Below are positions 28,008 to 38,091 of a stretch of DNA of 64,000 bases, piece by piece. The position numbers and the translations under genes were made by a program. The stretch comes from CAVVEQ01 sp963828855. Lineage in GTDB: Bacteria > Chloroflexota > Anaerolineae > Anaerolineales > Anaerolineaceae. Position 1 is the first letter of the stretch. Each line of letters starts with the position of its first letter. The notes under the pieces were generated by a model, which saw only the letters and a list, made by a program, of their open reading frames with translations, searched no databases and was not told the origin of the DNA. The stretch spans positions 1 through 64,000 of the forward strand of contig CAWHGB010000006.1 in the NCBI GenBank assembly GCA_963828855.1. The letters are read 5' to 3'.

Positions 28008-28786
28008 TTATGGTTTTGCTTTGCGTTTGATACCGGTGGATTTTTTTGCAGTCGGTTTGGCTGCTGGCGCGGAAGCCTTCCGGGTGGAAGTTGTTTGTTT
28101 GGACGACTTGGAAGCGCTTACTTTTTTGGAGGCTGCGTAGGCGGTGACCGCGCCCAGAATGGCGGTACCCACCAGCTTGGCGGATTGCGCTCTCTGCGGT
28201 GATTCCCCGAGAGGGCTGCCGGCGATGAGCGCGTCCATGATCGCTTCGGTGCCGCTGGCACCGTGCTGCTGGGCGTTCATATAGGCCATGCCGCCGCGCA
28301 TAAGATCCTCGGCATCGATCGCCGCCCCTCCCTGGCTGGATGTAGCCTGGCGGGAAGTCGATGTGTTATCCCCGGCGAATGAACCCAGTAAGTGCGCTCA
28401 CCAGGTCGGTACCCTGCTGGGTGACCGGCTGCCTGGGCGGGCTGTCCGCCGCCCAGAAGTGAGGTGATCAGCGACATGGCGGTATCCTGGTTCAGGGGCT
28501 GGCCCTGCATCTGTTGACTGGCTGTCTGAAGGGCGCCGGCATAGACCTTAGCGGAACCGCTGCTAGCCTGGCGTTGTACCACCCGCCCGGCGTAGGCAAG
28601 CTGATCGGAGGCGGATGCTGTTGGTTTTTCTGCGATCGCCTGGTTGATCAGGTTGAAAATCTGCACCATGTTATCGCCATGGTTCTGATTGTAGGAATCT
28701 GCCTGGTTTAATGCACCCTGGTTTTGGGACAGAGCGGATGCCGCAGCCCCGAAAAGATCGGCGAGATTGATATTGTTTTGCGCCAT
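28008..28786 (-). CDS. Hypothetical protein with lysine/alanine-rich histone-like tail, frameshifted
   Basis: I do not recognise the family. The N-terminal part (QNNINLADLFGAAASALSQN) is helical and rich in glutamine and asparagine. After a broken middle (about 28340-28440) the C-terminal part has MNAQQHGASGTEAIMDALIAG, a hydrophobic helix LVGTAILGAVTAYAA, and a strongly basic tail ending in KKSTGIKRKAKP, similar in composition to histone H1-like tails. It starts nine bases after the LysM gene, so both are probably one transcript. DNA binding or cell-wall association are both possible; neither is shown. Confidence 0.65.
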
Positions 28787-28795
28787 TCCGTCCTC

Positions 28796-29185
28796 TTACT
28801 TCTTGGCTTTCAGGTTTTCCGGCAGCTCGGGGATGACTAGCTCCATGCCTACTCGCACGTGGGCGGGGTTATCGCCGATCTGTTCCTTGTTGGCTTCATA
28901 GATCACCATCCAGTAATCGCGGGTGGCGTGACCGTAATACTTCAATGAAAGATGGCTGAGGGTCTCCTCGGCGGTGAGCTTGTGTTTGGCAATGACCTTG
29001 GGGGCAACCCGGGCTTTGTTGGACGCCTGGATATCCTGAAGCATTTTCTCTTCTTTGGCGAGATCGGCAGCGGATTTGGCGGCGGGCGGTGGTGGAGATC
29101 CAGCTTTTTTATCTGCTTCCATTTTTCGATAGAAAGCGTCCGCTTCGGCGGCAGTCTCAAATTTCTTGGGGGTTTCTGATGACAT
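28796..29185 (-). CDS. LysM-domain protein
   Basis: A 129-residue protein with a disordered, charged N-terminal half rich in alanine, lysine and proline. A C-terminal LysM domain spans about 68-122 (KHKLTAEETLSHLSLKYYG ... GMELVIPELP). LysM binds N-acetylglucosamine chains such as peptidoglycan. There is no signal peptide; the protein would need another export route or act inside the cell, as small YgaU-like LysM proteins do. The start at 29185 follows GGAGGAAC. Confidence 0.85.
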   Translation of the reverse strand: MSSETPKKFETAAEADAFYRKMEADKKAGSPPPPAAKSAADLAKEEKMLQDIQASNKARVAPKVIAKHKLTAEETLSHLSLKYYGHATRDYWMVIYEANKEQIGDNPAHVRVGMELVIPELPENLKAKK

Positions 29186-29328
29186 GGGTTCCTCCTTGAA
29201 CCTGACTCTGATTTATGCAATTGAAACGGTATGAAACCCGTTTTTTCGGGAAGACTATTTTTATTGTACTAATTAACAGATACTCAAGTCAATGACCACC
29301 CAGCGGGGTGCAATTTGAAGGAGATAGG

Positions 29329-32105
29329 TCAATCCTCAGAGAGAATAACGATCTTCCCGGAAGACCCATCCAGCTGGATACGCTGCCCGGTCTTCAGCCG
29401 GGTGGTAGCCTCGTGAACCCCGACGACAGCCGGGATGCCGTACTCGCGGGCGACGACCGCCCCGTGGGTCATCATCCCGCCCACCTCCATGATCAACCCG
29501 CCGGCGGTGAGGAAGAGCGGCGTCCAGGAGGGATCGGTGCCCGGGCAGACCATGATCTCGCCCGGTTGAAGGTTGGCGATGCGGGGGTCCAGGACGACCC
29601 GAACCCTGCCCTCCACCACCCCGGGTGAAACGGGACTGCCTGGCAGCCTTGTGCTGGATGAGTCATCAGATTGACATGCCCTCATAGAATGCACGACCAT
29701 CACTCAGAATCAGGCGGGGGATCTGGCGCCTTTTTATCTCATAATCGTAAGTCTCCCGGCGTGATCGCATCAAAGCTTTCCAATCACTCCCCTCCCGGCG
29801 TGCAAAGCGGGTCAATTCATCAAAGCTGAAAAAGAAAATATCCTCGGCCTTTTCCAGCTCCCCGGACCCGGTAAATTCCTCGGCTATGGATAAGAGCGCC
29901 TGTCGGATGAGCCCCATCAGACGAACAGCGAAGAATTTTGGGCTCTCCCGCAGACCCATCAGGCGGCGGGCTCTATCCGCGGTGAACCGCACCTGACGGG
30001 ATTTGATCCAGCCATGCTTGTTGACCGCTGGCTTCACGCGCCAAGCACATCGATCGCTTCCCGGGCGTGTTCCTCACCGCTGGCGAAGACAACATCCGGA
30101 GCGCGCGAAGGATCTGTGATCTGTATATACCCCTTCAGGCTCTCAAAGACATGCTGGGGATTGTCGATCCAGCGTGAACGGCCAAGGTCGATCTCCCCCA
30201 AACCCCGCAGCCCATACCTGGCGAGAAAAGCGTCGATGGATTTCGTAGTTTTTTGCGGCAACTTTCGCTGGCGGTATTTTTCAGTCAATTCTTCGGGGGA
30301 AAGAGATTTCAAACATCGCTTAACGCATCTGCTTCCGCGCGAATGACCCTGGCAGTATCCCAGAGAGCAAGATCCATCGATGTGGTCGGATTATTGGGGA
30401 TTCCCCGGGTCACTTCCATCAGCAGGTCGGATTTGGATATTTCCCGTTCTTGCCGAATTTCTCGGGTATATCCCCGGCTGCCCTGTGCAGGAAATTATAG
30501 GAAGCCATGCCTGAAGCCACCCCAGATACAAAGAGGAAGAAAATTTTAGGCAGGTTGCGGTCACAGAATCCCCTGAGCAATCCGCTGGCTTGTTCCATAC
30601 GCTGATACCGATCGCCATGAGATGTCCGGCTATCGTTTTCTTAATTCAACCAGGAGATCTTCTCCTTTTTGCACGATCATTTTCCTGCGTTTTTCAGGTG
30701 AGCCGATATTCAGGAAGAATATTGCCAGCCAGGGGAAGGAATGTCAAAGCCAGGGTGAAGATCGTTTTCAGTCGGATACCCCTTCGTTCCGGCTGCAGAC
30801 GCGGATCATCCAGCAGGGTGAAGACCGTCTGGAGAATGGTGGGTTCAACGAATCGGAGCGCAACATCGGCAGCTACCTTTCGGCCGATCGTGTTGCGCAG
30901 GATCGGGGTAAAACGAATCCAGAATCTCTCTCCCGCTGTAAAGAAGAACAGTTTGGTTCTCTGCGGTGATCGTTTTTGGAGAATGGCGGAAGCTCATGAC
31001 TGCGAAGATGATCTCCATGGCATGCCTGCCCATCGGGGTCATGGGATCAAGCATGCCCTGGACCGCGCCAAAGGAGAAGTAAATATCCAAGCGGGGAAGG
31101 GTTGGGGTTGACGGGAAGGGGGAAGATGGAGGTGATCGGCCGGCTTTGCAGCAGATGTAGTTTGCCATCCGCAAGTGCCCATTCAATATCCTGGGGCACG
31201 CCGTCGAGGGACTTCGACCTGTTTTCCAAGGGCAGCCAGTTCCAGGATCTGCCCATCGGAGAGAGCCTGTTCGTTGGCGCGATCCTTTTCTTCCCGTACC
31301 GTTCCGCTTTTTGTGGCGGAGCGGATGGCAAGCGCTTTACTGCCAAGGGTTTTCGAGACGATCGTATTGCCCAGCGTATCCACAACGATAGTGATCCGGC
31401 TCCACCAGACCGGAGACGAGTGCCTCCCCCAATCCGAAGGTGGCATCGATCACCACCTCGCTGCGCAGCCCGGTGAGCGGGTTGGCGGTGAAGAGCACAC
31501 CCGAGGACTTCACTCTGGATCATTTTCTGGACAACAACCGCCAGGCTGATTCCCGTCGTGGGGGATACCGTTGCGGTTCCGGTAGCCGATCGCACGTGCG
31601 GTCCACAGGCTGGACCAGCAATCGACCACTGCCTGAAGGAGAGATTTATCATCCAGGATATTCAGATAAGTATCCTGCTGGCCGGCGAAGGAAAGCCCGG
31701 GCAGATCTTCCGCCGTGGCAGAGGAACGCACCGCAACAGGCGGCTTGCCGAGAGTGGCATAGGCATTTATGATCTGATCCGCGACTTCACGGGGGAGAAG
31801 CTTGGTGGAAAAAAATTTTCGAATTTTTTGCGAAACCTTCTCAAGGACCGTCAGATCCATTCCGGAGTCTCCGGGAATGGCGTCCAGGATTTTTGATTCC
31901 AGCGAGTTTTCTATCAACGAACAGAACGGTAAGCGGAGGTGGAAAGGATGAAGCCTGCCGGTACGGGAAAGCCAGCCGAAGCAAGGCGGATGAGATTGGC
32001 GCCTTTGCCTCCGGCCAGGGTGAGCAGCTCTTGGGGGTTGGTGAATGGTGTGGTGAGGGGGATGATCCAGGATTGCTTGTTGTGGGAGTCATGTGTCAAC
32101 CTCAT
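29329..32105 (-). pseudogene. PEP-synthase-like phosphotransferase, broken by many frameshifts
   Basis: Pieces in all three frames together make one PEP-utilising enzyme of about 925 residues. The N-terminal ATP-grasp part has LLTLAGGKGANLIRLASAGFPVPAGF and RSSATAEDLPGLSFAGQQDTYLN. A middle segment reads YFSFGAVQGMLDPMTPMGRHAM. The C-terminal swivel domain carries the phospho-accepting histidine in GGMMTHGAVVAREYGIPAVVG and ends in QRIQLDGSSGKIVIL. At least eight frame changes occur between 29690 and 31920, denser than elsewhere in the window, so real decay cannot be separated from poor sequence. Pyruvate,water dikinase and rifampicin phosphotransferase share this order, and I cannot choose. 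Confidence 0.75.
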
Positions 32106-32221
32106 TGCAGGATGCGGATAGGTGAATGTATTGGATGATTGTATACCCAATCTATCAATACCTACGGAAAGCCTAGTTATAATTGGATGGAAAATCACAA
32201 TTGTTTGAGAAGGAGATATTC

Positions 32222-32626
32222 ATGATCGGAGAGTTACCTGAACCAGTCCTGAAAGCCCTGCTCGAAACCATCCCCCTGGAAATCTCGGTGGTTGATGCAG
32301 ACGATAAAGTCCTTGCCTGGAATAAACACGAGACCAGGGTTTTCAAGCGACCGGTCGCTGCCGTGGGGCGGGAAGTGCGCAAGTGCCACCCGGAAAAAAG
32401 CCTGGCCGCGGTGGAAAAGATCATCAGTGAAATGAAAGCCGGAACACGCGAGAAAGCCACCTTCTGGATCGAGACCACCATGCGCGGCAAGATCGAACCG
32501 ACCAAACTGCTGATCGAATACTACGCACTGCGGGATGCCGCCGGGAATTACCTGGGCTGCCTGGAGACAGGGCAGGATATCACCGAGATCCAGAAGCTGA
32601 CCGGGGAACAAAGGCTGCTGGATTGA
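32222..32626 (+). CDS. PAS-domain protein
   Basis: A stand-alone PAS domain of 134 residues (PAS_10/DUF438-like). It has ETIPLEISVVDADDKVLAWN near the start, a VGREVRKCHPEKS segment typical of this PAS subgroup, and GCLETGQDITEIQKL at the end. The ATG at 32222 follows AAGGAGA. No output domain is attached, so it may sense a small ligand or redox state and signal through a partner. The DUF493 gene overlaps its stop. Confidence 0.8.
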   Translation: MIGELPEPVLKALLETIPLEISVVDADDKVLAWNKHETRVFKRPVAAVGREVRKCHPEKSLAAVEKIISEMKAGTREKATFWIETTMRGKIEPTKLLIEYYALRDAAGNYLGCLETGQDITEIQKLTGEQRLLD

Positions 32627-32901
32627 CGCTTGAAGAAGAGCGGCGGGAGCCAAAACTTGAGTTCCCCTGCGAATTCCCGCTGAAGGTAATCGGTATCAAT
32701 GATGACGGTTTCGACGAGTTTGCGATAGAGATCGTCCAGCGGCACGTGCCGTCCATGGACCGCGGGACGGTCTCTCAGAAAGATTCCGAAGGGGGCAAGT
32801 ATCGCTCCGTATCGTTTTTGTTTATCGCCGAAAGCCGGGAGCAGATGGATGAACTCTACCGGGAATTGACCGCCAGCGAGCGGGTGAAGTGGGTTTTGTG
32901 A
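32623..32901 (+). CDS. DUF493 (YbeD-like) protein
   Basis: A 92-residue protein with the YbeD/DUF493 ferredoxin-like fold pattern: EFPCEFPLKVIGINDDGF, followed by a segment around KDSEGGKYRSVSFLFIAESREQMDELYREL. The TTG start at 32623 overlaps the PAS stop. YbeD-like proteins are small putative regulators with no firm function. Confidence 0.8.
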   Translation: MTLEEERREPKLEFPCEFPLKVIGINDDGFDEFAIEIVQRHVPSMDRGTVSQKDSEGGKYRSVSFLFIAESREQMDELYRELTASERVKWVL

Positions 32902-32925
32902 GAATCTTGGATTCAGGAGGACAAC

Positions 32926-33298
32926 ATGGACTCTGCCTGGAAAAAAGCTCCACAGGAAAATATTGATTTTTTCAATGATGTCCTGGAAAAACACCCGGAA
33001 GTGGAAAAGCGCAAGATGTTCGGCTACCCCTGTGCTTTCATGGGCGGGAATATGTTCTTTCGGTCTCTTTGAGGAATCATTTTTCCTGCGGCTTCCGGAG
33101 GAGGACCGCGCCAGGATCAATTCACTTCACCTGGCCACTCCATTTGAACCGCTCCCCGGGAGGGTGATGAAAGAGTATGTAGCCCTCTACCCCTGCAGCA
33201 GTATTCGAATCCGAAATATTTCGAAGCCTGGTTTGAAAAATCGCTTGGTTTCACCAGCCAGCCTACCGGTGAAACCAAAAAAGGGAGGGAAGAAATGA
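32926..33298 (+). CDS. TfoX N-terminal-domain protein, frameshifted
   Basis: The ATG at 32926 follows AGGAGGACAAC. The frame starts with NIDFFNDVLEKHPEVEKRKMFGYPCAFMGGNMFF. After a break near 33060 it continues with EESFFLRLPEEDRARI and then a segment rich in aromatic residues (NPKYFEAWFEKSLGF) that lies in yet another frame before the lysine-rich end PKKGGKK. The TfoX-N fold occurs in many small proteins without competence roles. Its TGA overlaps the ATL start as ATGA. Confidence 0.72.
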
Positions 33299-33621
33299 GC
33301 GAGCCACTCTACCCGAGGATTTATGCTCTGGTGAGGCAGATCCCCAGCGGGAAGGTAGCCAGCTATGGGCAGATCTCCAAAATCGTCGGCGGTTGCAGCG
33401 CGCGCATGGTGGGATATGCCATGTCGGCCTTGAAGAGCACCAAGGAGATGGAGGATGTGCCCTGGCAGCGGGTGATCAACTCGCAGGGCAAGTGCTCCAC
33501 CTTCGGTGACGGGATCGGAGATTCCATCCAGCGCAGGTTACTGGTGGAAGAGGGTGTAGCGTTTGACGACCAGGGAAGGGTTTTCCGCCACGATCAGTGG
33601 TGGGTGGAGCGGCCATTCTGA
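33295..33621 (+). CDS. Alkyltransferase-like (ATL) DNA-lesion-binding protein
   Basis: The protein consists of only the DNA-binding domain of O6-methylguanine methyltransferase (108 residues). The helix-turn-helix region IPSGKVASYGQISKIVGG is intact, but the active-site PCHRV is replaced by PWQRVINSQG: tryptophan stands where the acceptor cysteine should be. ATL proteins bind O6-alkylguanine, flip it out and hand it to nucleotide excision repair rather than repairing it directly. It overlaps the TfoX-like gene by four bases. Confidence 0.9.
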   Translation: MSEPLYPRIYALVRQIPSGKVASYGQISKIVGGCSARMVGYAMSALKSTKEMEDVPWQRVINSQGKCSTFGDGIGDSIQRRLLVEEGVAFDDQGRVFRHDQWWVERPF

Positions 33622-33628
33622 GCCAGGC

Positions 33629-34245
33629 ATGCCAATCCTTTTTCTGATCAGACACGGAGAGAACGATTTCACCGGCAAACGCCTGGTGGGAAGAAGACCC
33701 GGCGTGCATCTTAATGAGCGCGGGCGGGAGCAAGCTGCGCTGGTCGCAGAATCCCTGAGAAGCGTGAAATTCCGAAAGATCTATTCCAGTCCGCTGGAAA
33801 GGGCGGTAGAAACAGCCGTCGCCTCTGGCGGAGAAGATTGGGCAAAAAGATCATCCTCCTGGACTCTCTGGCCGAGGTGGATTTCGGCGAATGGACCGGG
33901 CAATCCCTTCGCACGTTGCGCAAGCTGCCCGAGTGGAAGGATCTGATGACCGATCCGGATTGGTGCTTTCCCGGGCGGGGAATCCCTGCCCGAGGTACGG
34001 GAACGGGTGCGGCAAATGCTCGCAGAAGTAACCACTTCCGCGGGAAAGAAAGACCGGATCGCGCTCTTCACCCACGGGGATATCATCCGCCTGGCGCTGG
34101 AGAACCTGCTGGAGATGCCGCCCGGGAGGATTTCCACCGCTTCCATGTAGCCACTGCTTCACTCACGCTCATCGCAGTAGGGGAAGGTAAAGCCAGGCTG
34201 TTGGGGTTTAACCTCCAGCCGCCGTATGTTCTTCCTGAATTTTGA
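33629..34245 (+). CDS. Histidine phosphatase (phosphoglycerate-mutase-like), frameshifted
   Basis: A phosphohistidine phosphatase-fold protein. The catalytic loop FLIRHGEND is at residues 5-13, and IYSSPLERAVETA follows near 50. A frame break near 33835 leads to LAEVDFGEWTGQSLRTL, and two further breaks around 33970-34120 span the second histidine region (FTHGDIIRLALENLLE in a third frame). It ends one base before the convergent rdgB stop. Possible roles include sugar-phosphate or alpha-ribazole-phosphate dephosphorylation; the substrate is not readable. Confidence 0.82.
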
Positions 34246-34847
34246 TCAAAAATTGAATATGCGCGCCAGGATCGGCCGGGCTGCCTGGATGGCCAGTGCA
34301 CGGTGGGAGACCCGGTTCTTATCGGCAGTGGTAAGCTCGGCCATTGTCAGGTCCGAACGTGCGAGCAGGAAGATCGGGTCGTAACCAAAACCGTTCGTGC
34401 CGCGTTCTTCGGGGATGATCTCGCCGGGGCAATGCCTTCGGTAAAGAACAGTTCACCAGCAGGGGTGGCGATGGCAACCGTGCAGTGAAATGCGCGCCAT
34501 CCACGGGCGGGGATGCGGAGCGAGGTTCTCCAGACAGCAGTTTGCGCCGATCGGCATCTTTAGCGCCGGGAATGGGGGAGTAACGTGCTGAATGCAGCCC
34601 GGGAGCGCCATCGAGGGCATCCACCTCCAGCCCGCTGTCATCAGCAAGTACCACCAGACCGCTGCCTTGTTGATAGGCAAGCGCCTTCCGGGCGGCATTT
34701 TCGGTGTAGGTGTCGCCATCTTCGATAACTTCGAGATCAGGGAGGACGGATTCCGGCAGGACCAACTCGAGGGACAGCCCTTCGAGAAGCGACTGCATTT
34801 CCAACAATTTCCCCGGGATTGCGGGTAGCTAAAAGGAGACGATCCAT
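34246..34847 (-). CDS. rdgB: RdgB/HAM1 XTP/dITP pyrophosphatase, frameshifted
   Basis: The enzyme removes non-canonical purine triphosphates from the nucleotide pool. The start at 34847 gives LLLATRNPGK, the family's substrate loop. A G-run near 34815 then shifts the frame into MQSLLEGLSLELVLPES, and the conserved VLADDSGLEVDALDGAPGLHSARY follows. Further breaks near 34450-34530 precede the C-terminal DKNRVSHRALAI, which matches the SHR motif. The length of about 200 residues is normal for the family. An essential-type housekeeping gene carrying three breaks argues for sequencing error. Confidence 0.88.
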
Positions 34848-34884
34848 GGAATTAATTAATATTTATGATAATAATGATAATAAC

Positions 34885-34913
34885 TTGACTAGACTATACG
34901 AAAATGCTATAAT
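34885..34913 (+). promoter_or_regulatory. Near-perfect promoter of the yceD-rpoD unit
   Basis: TTGACT at 34885-34890, a 17-base spacer, and TATAAT at 34908-34913, lying in an AT-rich stretch that begins near 34850. The predicted start near 34920 leaves a short leader before the DUF177 gene. Confidence 0.88.
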
Positions 34914-34957
34914 CTTTTCGTTATCGAAATTATATCCTAAAACGTTTGACCTATACT

Positions 34958-35443
34958 GTGCCTACAACCCGATACCCGCTGCGAATCAATATTGGTTTTC
35001 TGCAAAACCAGCCTGTCGGCACCAGCCGGGAAATCCACTTCGACACTCCCGATTTTCAACTCACCGATGAATTCGTTCCTTCGGGTGTGAAGGGGTTGAT
35101 CCGCGTCAGCCGCACTCCGCAGGGTGTACTGGCGCAGGGGGATTTTCAGACCTCGGTCACAACCGAATGCGTGCGTTGCCTTGAAGAATTCCAGCAATTC
35201 CTGCGGGCGGATTTCACCGAGCTGTTTTCCTATCATTCGCACCCCACCTCGGAATCCTCCATGGTCATCCCAGAGGATGGCAACGTGGATTTTGCCCCCC
35301 TGGTGCGCGAATACCTCCTTCTGGAGGTGCCCATCAAGCTGCTCTGCCGCGAGGATTGCCGGGGGTTATGCCCGGAATGCGGCGAAAATTTAAACCTTTC
35401 CACCTGCGAGCACCAGTCGCAGATGATAAAAAACGGTTCATAA
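34958..35443 (+). CDS. DUF177 (YceD) protein
   Basis: A YceD/DUF177-family protein of about 160 residues, with the conserved cysteine patterns TTECVRCLEEFQQFL and LCREDCRGLCPECGENLN. YceD is usually cotranscribed with rpmF and linked to rRNA or lipid regulation; here rpmF is absent and rpoD follows. The GTG at 34958 is used, but a TTG at 34946 is in frame, and neither has a clear ribosome site. Confidence 0.82.
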   Translation: MPTTRYPLRINIGFLQNQPVGTSREIHFDTPDFQLTDEFVPSGVKGLIRVSRTPQGVLAQGDFQTSVTTECVRCLEEFQQFLRADFTELFSYHSHPTSESSMVIPEDGNVDFAPLVREYLLLEVPIKLLCREDCRGLCPECGENLNLSTCEHQSQMIKNGS

Positions 35444-35517
35444 GGAAGGATTTATCGGAGGAAAACAGGTAAGAAAATTGCATCCGGGTAACGGAAATCC
35501 AGGCTGAGGACTACTAT

Positions 35518-36694
35518 TTGCCGAACTTGAGTCGTCGAAAAAGAAGTGGTGAGATCCTGAGCATGCTGCTTGAAAAAGCGGACGTGCAGGGTTATTTGAC
35601 GACGGATGACCTGGTGGAAGTTTACCCGGACGTTTCGCAGGAAGAGGTCCACCTGGAACAGATGCTGATGGCGCTCCGCAGACGCGGGGTGGAACTCTAC
35701 GACCAGGCCGGGGGGGAATTACAGGAGGAGGAAACGCTCACCGGGGGGGATATGGACCCCTATTCCAACCTGGAGCCAATTTCCAGCGACGACACGATCA
35801 GCCTTTACCTGAAAGAAATGTCACGGGTTCCCCTGCTCAGCGTGGACGAGGAGCAAAGCATAGCCCGACGGATCGAGACCGGGCGGGAAGCCCGCAAGGA
35901 ACTGGACCGAAAGAACGGCACCTGTCCAAAGAAACTCAGCGCAACACTGGAATCGCAGGTTGAGGATGGCGTGCTGGCCCGCGAGCACTTGATCAAAGCC
36001 AACACCCGGCTGGTGGTTTCCATCGCCAAACGCTACATCGGCAGGGGGGTGCCCTTCCTGGATCTGATCCAGGAGGGCAACCTGGGTTTGATGAAAGCCG
36101 TCGAGAAATACGAATACCAGCGCGGCTTCCGCTTTTCCACCTACGCCACCTGGTGGATCCGCCAGACGATCACACGCTCGATTGCAGACCAGGGGCGCAC
36201 GATCCGGGTGCCGGTCCACATGGTGGACCGCATCCGCCAGCTCTATAAAACCACGCACGAACTGGAGCAGAAGCTGGGACGGGTACCCAACACCGAGGAA
36301 CTGGCCGAATCGATCGGGGTGCGCACCCAACAAGGTGGAATGGATGCTGCAGGTTTCCTGGCTGCCGCTTTCGCTGGAAAGCCCGATCAATGACGAGGAG
36401 GAAGATTCGGAGCTGGGCATGTTCGTGGAGGACCAGGTGACTCCCACCCCGACCGAGAGCACCTACAGCAAGCTGCTGCGGGAAAAGATCGAGGAAGTGC
36501 TGGAAACACTTCCCTGCCGGGAAGCACGCATCCTGCGCCTGCGCTTTGGTCTGGAAAACGGGCACACCTATACCCTGGAGGAGGTCGGGCAGAAGTTCGG
36601 CCTCACCCGCGAGCGCATCCGCCAGATCGAGGGCAAAGCCCTGCGCCGGCTGCGCCACCCGCGCCGCGCGAGGCAGCTAAAGGAATATCTCTAA
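35518..36694 (+). CDS. rpoD: Primary sigma factor RpoD/SigA, one frameshift
   Basis: The TTG start at 35518 follows GAGGA at suitable distance. Regions in order: 1.2 (DDTISLYLKEMSRVPLLSV), 2.1-2.4 (FLDLIQEGNLGLMKAVEKY, FSTYATWWIRQTITRSIAD), region 3 (RIRQLYKTTHELEQKLGR), and 4.2 (LEEVGQKFGLTRERIRQIE). Near 36328 an extra C in a CCC run shifts the frame; removing it restores TNKVEWMLQVS. At about 391 residues it lacks the long 1.1 region of E. coli sigma-70. It directs housekeeping transcription, and the TTGACA/TATAAT-type promoters in this window fit its 2.4 and 4.2 regions. Confidence 0.92.
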
Positions 36695-36697
36695 CCT

Positions 36698-36729
36698 ACC
36701 GCCAGGAGCAGACCACCCCGGCGGTTTTT
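36698..36729 (+). terminator. Terminator after rpoD
   Basis: ACCGCC at 36698-36703 pairs with GGCGGT at 36720-36725, followed by a T-run. It also faces the stop of the convergent hydrolase gene at 36733. Confidence 0.8.
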
Positions 36730-36732
36730 GTT

Positions 36733-37562
36733 TCAATGGGTGGGAAGGTTGGGTTGATTGGAAAGGGGGCGGATCGTCCCCGGCGCGTTCAGAGGTGCGA
36801 AGCAATTTTTAAAGAATTCAGTCAGCAAAGGTGCGAGCACATCAGCCCGCTCCTGGATAAGCATGTGCCCTGCGTGCTCAATGCCCACAAATTGCCAGTC
36901 TCGCCCATTGCACCTGCCAGCGCCCTAGCGGCAGACGGTTTGACCACGCGGTCATCCATCCCGGCGACCACCAGTGCCGGAAAGTTACGGCGATTCCATC
37001 CAGGACGGATTCGTGATCCTGGCAGAGTCGCCAATCCAGAACGAAACCTACGGGCTTGTTGTGTGCCGAACTTGCCCAGTACTTTTATCCCGCTCCGGAA
37101 TGGGGGTGGATGGAGAAAAGAATGTTTCGCGGAAGCACCTGGCGCACCATTTCGGCTTCGAACGGTTGATCGATCAATCGAGAGATCCCCGGTGCGCAGG
37201 GCGGTTCGAATCCTGCCGAAAGTAAGACCAGGCAGGTGACCTGGTTGGGTGCCAGGCGCGCCATTTCCAGGGCGATAAATGCGCCCATCGAGTGCCCGGC
37301 GAGGGCAACATGGAACACTCCCCGGTCATCCAGGAATTCGAGCATGCGTTCTGCATAGGCACGGATGGAAGCGCAGGCATTCACAGTGGATTCACCGTGG
37401 CCGGGGAGATCGGGTGCGATGACCCGCAGACCAGCCAGGCGGCGCAGAACCGGAGGCCACGCCAGGTGGCTGGCACCCGCCCCGTGGAGCAGCACCACCG
37501 GAGGATAGGCCACACCCGCAGGATCTGATTTCGAAATAGCGAATCCCGTTACAAAGCGGCAT
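36733..37562 (-). CDS. Alpha/beta hydrolase, frameshifted
   Basis: An alpha/beta hydrolase of about 275 residues. The oxyanion-hole motif PPVVLLHGAG and the nucleophile elbow in LAGHSMGAFIALEMA (serine in GHSMG) are intact. The acid-histidine end is carried by ALVVAGMDDRVVKPSAARAL and then, in another frame, by an AGHM-type histidine, reaching a stop at 36733. Frame breaks lie near 37520, 37080 and 36910. The ATG at 37562, ten bases after the nitroreductase stop, gives a sensible N terminus; an upstream ATG at 37618 would overlap that gene. Substrate unknown. Confidence 0.78.
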
Positions 37563-37571
37563 GGCAGAGTT

Positions 37572-38082
37572 TTACCAGGTGTCGTGGTGGATACGCTCCG
37601 GTTTGAAACGGTCTGCAAAGGCGTGATGTTCGGCGGGCACCCCTATGGCCACCAGAGCCAACGGTTTGACGCCCTCGGGCAATTTCACCGAGGGGGATGA
37701 TCTTCTCCATCCTCTCCTGGCGCGGATGGATACCAAGCCAGACGGCACCCAGCCCAAGAGCGTGGGCAGCCAGGAGCAGGTTCTCGGTGGCGGCGGAGCA
37801 ATCCAGCACCCAGTAATCAGGGCTGCGCGCATCGCGGATATCCGCGCAGACGAGGATGGCAAGCGGTGCTTGTTTAACCATTTGGGCGTAAGGGTGGAAG
37901 GAGGGTACCGCATCCAGGATGGCTCTTTCGCGGATGACGATGAAATGCCAGGGTTGGCCGTTATTGGCTGATGGGGCTTGCATGGCTGCCCGCAGCAGCT
38001 TTTCCACCAGGTCTTCTCCCACGTCCTGCGGGGTGAATTTCCGCACCGAGCGGCGGGTGAGGATGGTTTCTAGTGTGTCCAT
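37572..38082 (-). CDS. Nitroreductase-family FMN oxidoreductase, 3' frameshift
   Basis: A nitroreductase of about 170 residues. The conserved start ILTRRSVRKFTPQDV is followed by AAMQAPSANNGQPWHFIVI (the FMN-binding SANN motif) and AHALGLGAVWLGIHP. The frame breaks near 37690 and finishes with VKPLALVAIGVPAEH and FKPERIHHDTW. The ribosome site GAGGAG lies at the end of the elp3 gene, so the two are cotranscribed. Substrate unknown. Confidence 0.85.
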
Positions 38083-38091
38083 AATTTCTCC

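Noticed and set aside
32926..33621. TfoX-N/ATL fusion protein
   Set aside because: One frame joins them, but the lysine-rich end with TGA overlapping the ATL ATG is the more ordinary reading.
34946..34957. TTG start four codons upstream for the DUF177 gene
   Set aside because: It cannot be excluded, but neither start has a ribosome site; the GTG was chosen as the commoner start codon.
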